A program made the translations under genes and the position numbers. The notes beneath the pieces were generated by a model. That model was not told the DNA's origin. It did no database searches and saw nothing but the letters and a program-made list of their open reading frames with translations. Below are positions 6,089-13,324 of a DNA stretch of 13,324 nt, in pieces (within the stretch, counting starts at the first letter, position 1; every line of letters begins with the position of its first letter). This DNA comes from Nautiliaceae bacterium (GTDB lineage: Bacteria > Campylobacterota > Campylobacteria > Campylobacterales > Nautiliaceae). Location of the stretch: contig JAMOSM010000063.1 in the NCBI GenBank assembly GCA_027063075.1, positions 1 to 13,324 on the forward strand, in the 5' to 3' direction.

Positions 6089-7847
6089 AATACTTCCTGT
6101 TTTAATTACAACTATTTTTGCAATTGAAATCAATTTTCAAAATTTAAACATAAATGATTTTATAAAAATGGTGGCTAAAATAACAAACAAAAATATACTT
6201 ATTCCCTCTTCTTTAAGAGGTAAAGTAAATTTTATTTCAGTAAAACCTATAAAAAGAGAGGATTTATATAATATTCTGCTTAGTATTTTAAAAACAAAAG
6301 GATATACAATAATAAACGAAGGCAACTTTTTAAAAATTGTAAGAAATTCAGAAGCCTTAAAAGAAGCCCCCCCTCTTAATCCAAAATTTTATCAGATACA
6401 AACGGCAATTATCCCTTTAAACAACATTTCAGCAAGAGACGCCTATATTCAGGTTAGTTATCTTGTAAGCAGATACGGAAAAATTGTTGTAAATACCAAT
6501 ACAAATATGCTAATTGTCACAGACTACCCTAAAAATATTAAACTTATAAAAGAAATTGTAAGAAAAATAGATTTACAAAAACAGCAACATATAAAATCTA
6601 TAAACTTACAATACATAACCCCTAAAGACGCAATAAAAAAACTTCAAGATATTGCTAATACAATGTTTAATGTAAAAGTAAAAAAATTTAAAATAATCCC
6701 AAATGAAAACACACTGATTTTTGTAGGTCCAAAGGATGTTGTAAATACACTTTATCAAAACGCAAAACTTTTAGATATAAAACCAAAGCCTACAAACCAG
6801 ATAACAAAAGTAATTACTCTTAAAAATTCAGACGTTACTAATGTTTCTAAAGTTTTAAACCAGATAGTAAAAGTAAAATATCCTAAAAACCCTCCTTCAA
6901 TAACCGCATCAAAAGAGACAAACTCTTTGATTATCGTAGGGGATTTAAAACAAATAGAGATGTTAAAAACTATTATATCAGCCCTTGATATTCCAAAACA
7001 GCAGGTTTATGTAAAAGCCAGAATCCTTGAAATTTCAAACTCAAAAGCATCACAACTTGGATTAAAATATGGAATTTTAGGTGGAAGCGGGGAAAACGGG
7101 CTTTATACATTCAGTGCAAACTTAGGAGGTCCTGCAATTGCGTTTAACCCAGCAGACCTTGGACTTGCAATACCTACACTAAAACAGGGCATTGCACTTG
7201 GAGCAACATTAGACTTGCTTGAAACACTCGGAGCCGCAAAAAAATTAAGCGAACCTTCAATCCTTTGTATAAACAACACCCCATCAACCATTTATGTTGG
7301 AAAAACCATCTCAGTCCTTACAGGAAAAACAACATCAACCGTTACAAGTGAAAGCTATACACGCCAAGATATCGGACTTACTTTAAAAATAACCCCAAGA
7401 ATCGACAGTGACAATAAAGTATCGTTAAAAGTAGAAAGCACAGTTGAAGATATCCTGCCAGGGTCTGTTATAGGACTTCCTACAACTTCAAAAAGAGAAA
7501 TCAAAACCACAACCATTGTTCAAAACGGACAAAGCATTATAATAGGAGGACTTGTAAAAAACAATAAAGACATTACAGTTAAAAAAGTGCCGTTTTTTGG
7601 GGACATACCGGTAATTGGAGCTATTTTTAGACATAAAGAAATAAATAATGACAAAACAACCCTTGCTATAATTTTAACCCCTTATATTGTCAAAAAAACC
7701 GAAGACCTTGACAAATTAAGGCTAACACTTGCAAAATTAAATGAACTTGAAAAAAAATTTGTAAAAGAGTATCTTAAAAAACATAAAGTAGAAATCAAAA
7801 AACCAAAACAAAACAATATTTTAGAGGAGTATAATGAAAATTATTGA
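6075..7847 (+). CDS. gspD: T2SS outer-membrane secretin GspD
   Basis: A 590-residue secretin. A signal peptide ends near residue 16 (TTIFA). The N0 domain covers about 18-90, then come three ring-building N1-N3 domains (about 108-168, 175-232, 243-310), each with the NTNMLIV/ENTLIFV/ETNSLIIVG pattern, then the secretin beta-barrel domain (about 312-545). The barrel ends in the signature VPFFGDIPVIGAIFRH. GspD forms the multimeric outer-membrane gate through which folded substrates leave. At 590 residues it is shorter than the usual 650-700. The C-terminal tail of about 45 residues is Lys/Glu-rich; I cannot identify an S-domain, and no pilotin gene is visible. AAAGG lies about 9 nt before the ATG. 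It overlaps gspC by 14 nt and gspE by 14 nt. Confidence 0.96.
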   Translation: MKWIKILPVLITTIFAIEINFQNLNINDFIKMVAKITNKNILIPSSLRGKVNFISVKPIKREDLYNILLSILKTKGYTIINEGNFLKIVRNSEALKEAPPLNPKFYQIQTAIIPLNNISARDAYIQVSYLVSRYGKIVVNTNTNMLIVTDYPKNIKLIKEIVRKIDLQKQQHIKSINLQYITPKDAIKKLQDIANTMFNVKVKKFKIIPNENTLIFVGPKDVVNTLYQNAKLLDIKPKPTNQITKVITLKNSDVTNVSKVLNQIVKVKYPKNPPSITASKETNSLIIVGDLKQIEMLKTIISALDIPKQQVYVKARILEISNSKASQLGLKYGILGGSGENGLYTFSANLGGPAIAFNPADLGLAIPTLKQGIALGATLDLLETLGAAKKLSEPSILCINNTPSTIYVGKTISVLTGKTTSTVTSESYTRQDIGLTLKITPRIDSDNKVSLKVESTVEDILPGSVIGLPTTSKREIKTTTIVQNGQSIIIGGLVKNNKDITVKKVPFFGDIPVIGAIFRHKEINNDKTTLAIILTPYIVKKTEDLDKLRLTLAKLNELEKKFVKEYLKKHKVEIKKPKQNNILEEYNENY

Positions 7848-9333
7848 AAATATAAATCCAAAACCTCTTGAAATAAAAGGGTTTAATATAGAAGAGGGGA
7901 TTAAATACTCTCTTTTGCCGGCAGTAATAGATAAAAAAGAGGTTTTTATTACCAAAAAAAATAATTTTGTAGATGCTCTAAATTTTTATAACAAATTATC
8001 AATTCCATATGAAGTAATTTTAACAGATGATGAATCATTTAACAGGCTTTTAAATAAATACCTTGAAGTTAAAACAAAAAAAGAGCTTGAGAGCGAAGTG
8101 GAAATAGAAGAAGAGCTATCTTTAGAAGATGTGATAAAAGACGGACTTGATATATTAGAAGAAAACTCAGCCCCTGTTGTTAAATTTGTGAATTCTCTTT
8201 TTTTTCAGGCAATAAAAAAAAGAGCAAGCGATATACATATAGAAACCCATGAAAATTTCGGACTTATAAGGTTCAGGATTGATGGGGTTTTAATAACACA
8301 GGCAAAAATTCAAAAACAGCTTACAAATTTTGTAATTAACAGAATCAAAGTAATCTCAAACCTTGATATTTCAGAAAAAAGAATCCCGCAAGATGGAAGA
8401 ACCCAGATTAAAATATCAAACAAAACCACAGATATCAGGGTTTCTATTATTCCTACATACTTTGGTGAAAAAGCGGTTCTTAGAATTTTAATGGAAAGTG
8501 AGGATATCCCAAGCCTAAAAGAACTCGGCTTTGATGAGACCGTAACAAACGGATTTAAAGAACTGCTTGAACACTCATACGGAATGATTCTAGTAACAGG
8601 ACCTACAGGAAGCGGAAAATCAACAACCCTTCACAGTTTTCTTCAAACTATTGCAACACCGGAAAAAAACATTATAACCATTGAAGACCCGGTTGAATAT
8701 AAAGCGGATAACATAAATCAGATTCAGGTAAATACAAAAGTCGGACTAACATTTAGCACCGGACTTAGAAGTGTATTAAGACAGGACCCGGATATTATAA
8801 TGGTAGGGGAAATAAGAGACAAAGAGACAGCTCAAATTGCAATTCAAGCGGCTCTTACAGGACATTTAATGCTCTCAACCCTTCATACCAACAATGCCGC
8901 AGCAACCATTACACGTCTTATGGATATGGGTATTGAGCCGTTTTTAATCTCATCATCTTTAATAGGAATACTTTCTCAAAGACTTGTAAGAATATTGTGT
9001 GAATGCAAAGAAGAAGACACGGAATATGAAAAATTAAAATCTATTATAAAAAAAGAACCGCTGCTTCAAAAATATCCTCTTCGAAAGCTTTATAAAGCAA
9101 AAGGGTGTCCTAAGTGTAACTTTACAGGATATATAGGAAGAAGGGCTATAGGAGAACTCTTTTTAATGAATGATGAAATAAAAGAACTTATAGCTAACAA
9201 AACAAATGATATAGAATTAAAAAAAGCAATGATAAAAAACGGAATGAAAACGTTAAAAGAAGCCATCTTTGAAGTGCTTTTAAAAGGTGAAACATCACTT
9301 GATGAAGCAATAAGAGTAGGATTAAAGGATTAA
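7834..9333 (+). CDS. gspE: T2SS assembly ATPase GspE
   Basis: A 499-residue cytoplasmic hexameric ATPase that powers pseudopilus assembly through GspL and GspF. An N-terminal domain (about 1-100) is followed by the N2 region with ASDIHIE at 131-137, Walker A GPTGSGKST at 256-264, an Asp box ITIEDPVEY at 281-289, Walker B DPDIIMVGEIRD at 318-329 and a His box near 344-351 (HLMLSTLH). A four-cysteine metal-binding element follows: C389 and C391 (a CxC rather than the common CxxC pair) with C425 and C428. Length and motif order fit GspE; the PilB family is similar but the gene context decides. GAGGAG lies 4 nt before the ATG, one of the best ribosome binding sites in the locus. Confidence 0.96.
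   Translation: MKIIENINPKPLEIKGFNIEEGIKYSLLPAVIDKKEVFITKKNNFVDALNFYNKLSIPYEVILTDDESFNRLLNKYLEVKTKKELESEVEIEEELSLEDVIKDGLDILEENSAPVVKFVNSLFFQAIKKRASDIHIETHENFGLIRFRIDGVLITQAKIQKQLTNFVINRIKVISNLDISEKRIPQDGRTQIKISNKTTDIRVSIIPTYFGEKAVLRILMESEDIPSLKELGFDETVTNGFKELLEHSYGMILVTGPTGSGKSTTLHSFLQTIATPEKNIITIEDPVEYKADNINQIQVNTKVGLTFSTGLRSVLRQDPDIIMVGEIRDKETAQIAIQAALTGHLMLSTLHTNNAAATITRLMDMGIEPFLISSSLIGILSQRLVRILCECKEEDTEYEKLKSIIKKEPLLQKYPLRKLYKAKGCPKCNFTGYIGRRAIGELFLMNDEIKELIANKTNDIELKKAMIKNGMKTLKEAIFEVLLKGETSLDEAIRVGLKD
9324..9329 (+). promoter_or_regulatory. Ribosome binding site fixing the TTG start of gspF
   Basis: AAAGGA lies inside the last gspE codons and 5 nt before TTG at 9335-9337. Starting here gives the full N-terminal GspF sequence MKFKYIAFNKNGKK, typical of the family, so a downstream start would remove conserved residues. 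Confidence 0.65.
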
Positions 9334-9334
9334 A

Positions 9335-10522
9335 TTGAAATTTAAATACATAGCTTTTAATAAAAACGGAAAAAAAGTAAAAAGCACAGTCGAAGCTACT
9401 TCTTTAAATGAGGCAAAAGAAAAATTAAAAGATTTATATATTTTAGAAATAAAACCTGTAAAAAGCATAAATTTTTCACTATCAAATGTGAATAAAAAAG
9501 AGATATCAAAAATATTAAATACTTTAGGACTTTACCTTAAAGCTTCAATTCCTCTAAAAAAAGCCATAAAACTTGCTAAAAATCAAACTTCTAACATAAA
9601 AATGATAAAATTTTTAGACTATTTACAAAGTGAAATAGAACAGGGAAAAAGTTTAAAAAACGCAATAGAAACTCAAAAAATAATAAAACTTCCAGAATAT
9701 GTAATCCACTCTATAAATGTTGCACAAAACAGCGGAAAGTTAGATGTTATCTTAATAGAATTATCAAAGTTTTTAAAATCAGAAGATGAGATATCTTCAA
9801 AAACAACCCAAGCTTTAATTTATCCTATTTTCATCATATTTATAAGTTTTATTTTAGTGATAGTAATGCTTACAACCGTAGTTCCTAAAATAGTCTCTAT
9901 TTTTAAAAACCTAAATCAAGAACTGCCTCCTGTTACAAAAGCAGTTATTCATATTTCACAATTTGTGAAAGAAAATTATATTTTTATTATTGGAATGTTT
10001 TTTAGTTTGATTATAGCTTTTAAATTTTTTTATTCTAAATCAAAAAAATTTAGATATTTTACAGACTCTTTAATGCTTAAAATACCCGTTATCAAAGATA
10101 TAATAATCGCTAATAACTTAGCAAGGTTTTCTTATATGAGCTATGTTTTGGTAAATTCAGGAGTAAATTATATAAACGCATTAAACTTATCCGCTAACAC
10201 AATAAGTAATGAAAAAATAAAAAGCTATTTTAAAAAAGCACTAAAAGATGTAAGAGAGGGGAAAAAATTATCAACCTCCTTAAAAAAATACCATTTTTTT
10301 GATAAAAACTTTATAGAATCAATTTCACTTGCAGAAGAAACAGGGGAAGTAAAAGAAATTTTAAATAATTTAAGCGAAATATACTTTAATGAATACAACA
10401 CCAAAACATCAACCCTTCTCTCACTGCTTGAGCCTGTTATGATGTTGGTTGTAGGAGGAATAATTGGAATAATAGTAGCAGCTATGCTGCTTCCTATTTT
10501 CAGTATGAATATAGGCAGCTGA
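9335..10522 (+). CDS. gspF: T2SS inner-membrane platform protein GspF
   Basis: A 395-residue polytopic inner-membrane protein of the GspF/PilC family. The N-terminus FKYIAFNKNGKKVKSTVEA is the characteristic opening. Two related cytoplasmic four-helix domains (about 50-155 and 255-360, each with a GK.L..A or GKKLS-type turn) alternate with membrane helices at about 161-184, 214-233 and 366-391; LLEPVMMLVVGGIIGIIV is the conserved last helix. It works with GspE to drive pseudopilin extraction and rotation. The TTG start lies 1 nt after the gspE stop, with AAAGGA upstream. It is the last plus-arm gene. A weak AT-only hairpin at 10539-10562 is the only terminator-like feature I see after it. Confidence 0.95.
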   Translation: MKFKYIAFNKNGKKVKSTVEATSLNEAKEKLKDLYILEIKPVKSINFSLSNVNKKEISKILNTLGLYLKASIPLKKAIKLAKNQTSNIKMIKFLDYLQSEIEQGKSLKNAIETQKIIKLPEYVIHSINVAQNSGKLDVILIELSKFLKSEDEISSKTTQALIYPIFIIFISFILVIVMLTTVVPKIVSIFKNLNQELPPVTKAVIHISQFVKENYIFIIGMFFSLIIAFKFFYSKSKKFRYFTDSLMLKIPVIKDIIIANNLARFSYMSYVLVNSGVNYINALNLSANTISNEKIKSYFKKALKDVREGKKLSTSLKKYHFFDKNFIESISLAEETGEVKEILNNLSEIYFNEYNTKTSTLLSLLEPVMMLVVGGIIGIIVAAMLLPIFSMNIGS

Positions 10523-10564
10523 TTTATTATCGATTATGTTTTCTTTTATAACGAAAGTAAAAAT

Positions 10565-10753
10565 TTACTCCCTGGAAATATTAAGCTTGTTAATACAGTT
10601 TACGTTTTCTTCTTTTATTTTTCTCCAAAGAACTTCATCAACGACAGGATTTCTTGTTTCATATAAAAACGGAATCACTTCAATACTAAGAAGAGATTTA
10701 CAACTTTTCTCGTCTCTGTTGAGCACATCATAATATTTACTTTTTTGAATGAT
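10565..10753 (-). pseudogene. Unrecognised short open frame, probably a gene remnant
   Basis: Reading the minus strand, a frame is open for 62 codons after a TAA at 10756-10754 and ends at TAA 10567-10565. The peptide from a possible GTG (10726) begins VLNRDEKSCKSLLSIEVI and continues with normal, soluble-protein composition and codon use, including two Cys and one Trp. I do not recognise it. There is no ATG start and no convincing ribosome binding site, so it is more likely the tail of a decayed gene than a working one. It lies in the +1 frame relative to the end of the adjacent RTX/cadherin gene extension, and a 1-nt change in the A6 run at 10740-10748 would join them. It accounts for most of the gap between gspF and that gene. 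Confidence 0.35.
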
Positions 10754-11021
10754 TTATATCGTTGAAATCATCACCCGGATAAAATGATATATACGTATCG
10801 TAACTTTCAACTCTTCCTTCACCTTCTGCCTGGTTTCCGTTTTCATCGGCGATATACGGATTTTCGATATGAAGCCCGTCTATGTTATAAGGGTCAAGAT
10901 CGTTATGTAAGACAAAATAATTAAAATGATCCGTTCCATACAGATTGCTGTTTGCATTTTCAGGTGTCTGAATAAAATCAAGCGTACGGTTAAAAGTTAT
11001 CTGATACGAACCTCCTCTGCC
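10737..11021 (-). pseudogene. Orphaned 3' end of the cadherin/RTX gene, downstream of an in-frame TAG
   Basis: Beyond the TAG at 11024-11022 the same frame remains open for 94 codons before TAA at 10739-10737. The first residues, GRGGSYQITFNRTLDF, look like the last beta strand of the pre-peptidase-like domain that the upstream reading leaves unfinished after GYNLSGY. The rest is acidic, rich in Asp, Asn and Tyr, with the same composition as the main protein. This supports a single original gene reaching 10737, broken by a nonsense change; a single C-to-T change of CAG would make this TAG. Alternatives are a sequencing error or stop-codon readthrough. There is no separate start or ribosome binding site for this part. 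Confidence 0.7.
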
Positions 11022-13324
11022 CTAATATCCGCTTAGGTTATAACCATGAAGTGCATTAGTTCTTGACAAAGGATAATCACCTATCGCCAAAAGATATTCT
11101 CCCTCACTCAGATTTACATTCAAATACGAATCATAATGGTGAGAAGAACCGTCATTAAACGTCTGTAAGCTGTCGTCATCACTTGCTATATATCTCCAGT
11201 TTCCGTTAGAATCCTTTTTAAAGAGATATATATACAAATCTACCCCAAGCTGTCTGCCGTCTCCGTCGATATCTATATAAGCATGTCCGTTTGAATTCAG
11301 TTCAGATAGAGTATCAATAATCAGATTCCCGCCTTCAAAGTCAAATATCCAATGGTCCACTCTCAGATGTGTCCCGCCGCTTAGAGGTTCAAGCCATCCC
11401 TGTATGACCTGCACGGCGTTAATATTTCCGAGTTTTGAAAGATCGGCAATATCCGCATCAGGTTTTATCATAGGAAAATCAAACATTTCTCTTTGAACTT
11501 CTTCGTCATCAAAAATAAAATGCTCTATTTTTTTAGTGTTATCCGCCCAGTTTAAGATTTTTATAGATTCGTTGTTATCAAAAACAAGGTATAAATCGTT
11601 CCCGTCAATAATATAACGGGTTTCATTTTTTTCAATATCAAATAAATAAAGTGTATCATTACCTCCCGAGTCGTCAATTGTATCGTTTCCGTCTCCTTTA
11701 TAATAAAAATATTCATTATCTCCATCTCCTCCGTTTAAATAATCATTTCCTATACCGTCTGTAATTCTATCATTTCCCCCTGAGGCAATTATTGTGTCGT
11801 CTTCTCCTTTTCCTTCAAAAAATTCATCTCTCTCACTTCCCTGAAAACTATCGATATTATCCGTACCCGTATAATAAATTCTTAAAACGTTTACTTTTAC
11901 ATTAGAACCGTTGCTTTTTCCAAATGAATTTTTTGCAAAAATTTTAAATTCGTAACTGTTTTTAACCGACCAGTTTAAATCTTTTTCCAATATAATATTT
12001 CCAGAATCATCAACAGAAAAATTCTCAGTACCGTTTATTTCAAAAGAATTAACAGGGGTGTCCCCTTCATCGATAACCTTTATTTTTGAGATTTTCTCTC
12101 CCGGAATCGCGTTTTCAGGTATAGAAATATTCAAATCACTAATAACGGGTGGGAATTCGGGTACATTTAAAATGTTTATTTTCACCGCGGCCGTATTACT
12201 GAGCCTAACAGTCGAATCTGCCTGTACGTTTAATGAAAAACTTCGGATATTTTCATAATCAATCTGTTTTGCCGTTTTTATAACACCGTCCGAATTAACG
12301 AAAAAATAATCGCTGTTATTTCCCGATAAAATAAAACGGGTAATATTTCCCTCACCTGTTTTAACAATATAAACGTTTCCTAAAGCAGTTCCTACAGGAA
12401 CATTTTCGGACACCGAAAAGTCGGCATTTTCAAGTACGGGAGGAGTATCAGGAACATTAATCAGATTAACAATAACATCAGCGGGCACACTGGAGGTTTT
12501 TTGGTTGTAGCCAATAACACTAAACCTATAATTATGCAGATCCGTTTCATAATCAAGTTTTTTATTTAAAATAACATTGCCTTTATTATCCAAGGAAAAC
12601 CTCGAATCACCCAATAGTTTATATTTCATAATAGGATAACTACCCTCATCTGCCACAATTGTCCTACCTATGATGCTTCCCGGGGCGGTGTTTTCTTTAA
12701 CGCTTATATTTAAAAGAATTAACAGAGGATGGCCTCTTAATGAATCGTTTGCATATACGTCAATCCATGCTTTATTACTTTTAGAGCAATCTTCGGCTGT
12801 AGCCTGTATGCCTATATGATAACTGTTTTTAATTTTATCGTCAAAATCTGAACTTTTAACCCTTATAAGACCGCTTTTATCGATGCTGAAATATTCGGCT
12901 CCTTCTCCGCTGAATTCATAGCCTTGGACTTTTTTTCCTCCGTTTCTCAAAAAAGTTACAAATCCTAAAACGGAACCTACCGGAATATCTTCATAAACAG
13001 TCGTAGTAAAACCTCTTATTACCAAAGAATCATCCCTATCGGCGATCCTAATATAAAGAGGCGTTTTTTTGCTTTCGCCAAAAGAATTATACGCAGAAAC
13101 TTCTAAATTATAGCTGCTTATCTTTTCATAATCCAAGTCTGCATTTTCAGAAACTTTCACTATACCGTTGTTATTAATTTCAAAATTTTGAGCTCCGTTT
13201 CCGTATAAATTAAAACCTTTAATATTATCTGCGTTTTTAACCACCGGGATTCTGCCTATAAAGGTTCCTGGTTTTGAGTTTTCATATACCCACGTATTCA
13301 GTATTCCCAATACCGGTCTTTTTG
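11022..13324 (-). CDS. Cadherin-repeat / RTX-type secreted protein, 5' end outside window, prematurely stopped
   Basis: An open frame of 767 codons enters from the right edge; the TTG at 13310 is internal, since KRPVLGIL reads continuously through it. Counting from that TTG: five cadherin-like repeats of about 90-97 residues (about 5-93, 96-189, 196-290, 293-387, 389-476), each with a VxENxxxG-type opening (YENSKPG, YEDIPVG, KENTAPG, SENVPVG, PENAIPG) and a LDYE-like motif. Next is an RTX-type segment (about 480-560) with GGNDRITDG, GNDYLNGGDG, GDGNDTID and GGNDTLYLF, then a DVUA0089/pre-peptidase-like beta-sandwich (about 620-762). Such proteins are extracellular adhesins or envelope proteins that fold on Ca; RTX proteins usually leave by type I secretion. 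The frame ends at a TAG inside the last domain. It converges on gspF, and its base composition is clearly higher in G+C than the T2SS genes. Confidence 0.82.
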   Translation of the reverse strand, partial: KRPVLGILNTWVYENSKPGTFIGRIPVVKNADNIKGFNLYGNGAQNFEINNNGIVKVSENADLDYEKISSYNLEVSAYNSFGESKKTPLYIRIADRDDSLVIRGFTTTVYEDIPVGSVLGFVTFLRNGGKKVQGYEFSGEGAEYFSIDKSGLIRVKSSDFDDKIKNSYHIGIQATAEDCSKSNKAWIDVYANDSLRGHPLLILLNISVKENTAPGSIIGRTIVADEGSYPIMKYKLLGDSRFSLDNKGNVILNKKLDYETDLHNYRFSVIGYNQKTSSVPADVIVNLINVPDTPPVLENADFSVSENVPVGTALGNVYIVKTGEGNITRFILSGNNSDYFFVNSDGVIKTAKQIDYENIRSFSLNVQADSTVRLSNTAAVKINILNVPEFPPVISDLNISIPENAIPGEKISKIKVIDEGDTPVNSFEINGTENFSVDDSGNIILEKDLNWSVKNSYEFKIFAKNSFGKSNGSNVKVNVLRIYYTGTDNIDSFQGSERDEFFEGKGEDDTIIASGGNDRITDGIGNDYLNGGDGDNEYFYYKGDGNDTIDDSGGNDTLYLFDIEKNETRYIIDGNDLYLVFDNNESIKILNWADNTKKIEHFIFDDEEVQREMFDFPMIKPDADIADLSKLGNINAVQVIQGWLEPLSGGTHLRVDHWIFDFEGGNLIIDTLSELNSNGHAYIDIDGDGRQLGVDLYIYLFKKDSNGNWRYIASDDDSLQTFNDGSSHHYDSYLNVNLSEGEYLLAIGDYPLSRTNALHGYNLSGY

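Noticed and set aside
10539..10562. Possible terminator hairpin between the convergent genes (TTTTCTTT / AAAGTAAAA)
   Set aside because: The stem is nearly all A-T with a bulge, so too weak to call as an intrinsic terminator.
10536..10733. Plus-strand 65-codon open frame after gspF
   Set aside because: Ser/Phe/Leu-rich peptide with no recognisable domain; it is antisense to a more natural-looking minus-strand frame and has no clear ribosome binding site.
10740..10746. A AAA AAG heptamer in the right phase just before the TAA of the RTX gene extension, as in programmed -1 frameshifting
   Set aside because: A -1 shift would add only 21 nondescript codons (stop at 10677-10675) rather than the coherent frame, no downstream stem-loop is evident, and A-runs are common in this AT-rich DNA.
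12058..12258. Plus-strand 66-codon open frame inside the cadherin/RTX gene
   Set aside because: Antisense to clear cadherin-like repeats; no domain and no ribosome binding site.
11100..13310. Repeats in the cadherin/RTX gene as a DNA-level tandem repeat or CRISPR
   Set aside because: Similarity is only at protein level; the repeats are about 90-97 residues long and diverged, with no identical DNA repeats or spacers.

Overview
The window looks like a chromosomal segment from a thermophilic or vent-type Campylobacterota, most likely Nautiliales (Nautilia, Caminibacter or Lebetimonas-like). I infer this from the very AT-rich DNA, the Lys/Ile/Asn-rich proteins, almost no intergenic DNA, and a tandem-type flavin-dependent thymidylate synthase. 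The assignment is an inference, not a database match. Most of the window (1260-10522) is one type II secretion system (T2SS) locus in two divergent arms, and both arms start from a 41-bp gap at 2928-2968.

Minus arm (2927 down to 1): the pseudopilins gspG, gspH, gspI and gspJ, followed directly by a thyX-family gene that starts inside the gspJ stop codon and runs off the left edge. It is 5'-complete for 421 codons, and its C-terminus lies outside the window. Plus arm (2969-10522): gspK, gspL, gspM, gspN, gspC, gspD, gspE and gspF. Nearly all neighbours overlap by 4, 13, 14 or 23 nt, which points to two tightly coupled polycistronic units. Together they encode the pseudopilus (G-K), the inner-membrane assembly platform (C, F, L, M), the AsmA-like GspN, the cytoplasmic ATPase (E) and the outer-membrane secretin (D). 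A prepilin peptidase (GspO) and a pilotin are not in the window. Several components (K, L, M, N, C, D) are short for their families.

The right end (10523-13324) is different in character. A large minus-strand gene enters from the right edge with its 5' end missing. It encodes five cadherin-like repeats, an RTX-type Ca-binding glycine/aspartate-rich segment and a C-terminal pre-peptidase-like (DVUA0089-type) beta-sandwich. Its base composition is visibly richer in G+C than the T2SS genes. The reading frame is broken by an in-frame TAG at 11022-11024. The same frame then stays open for another 94 codons and supplies the final strand expected of the same domain, so this looks like a nonsense-mutated or error-containing gene. 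A further unrecognised short minus-strand open frame (10565-10753) fills most of the gap to gspF, probably a gene remnant.

The most interesting points are the palindromic shared promoter between the two arms, the tandem ThyX with its signature residues divided between halves, its coupling to the pseudopilin operon, and the interrupted cadherin/RTX adhesin, which converges on the T2SS.
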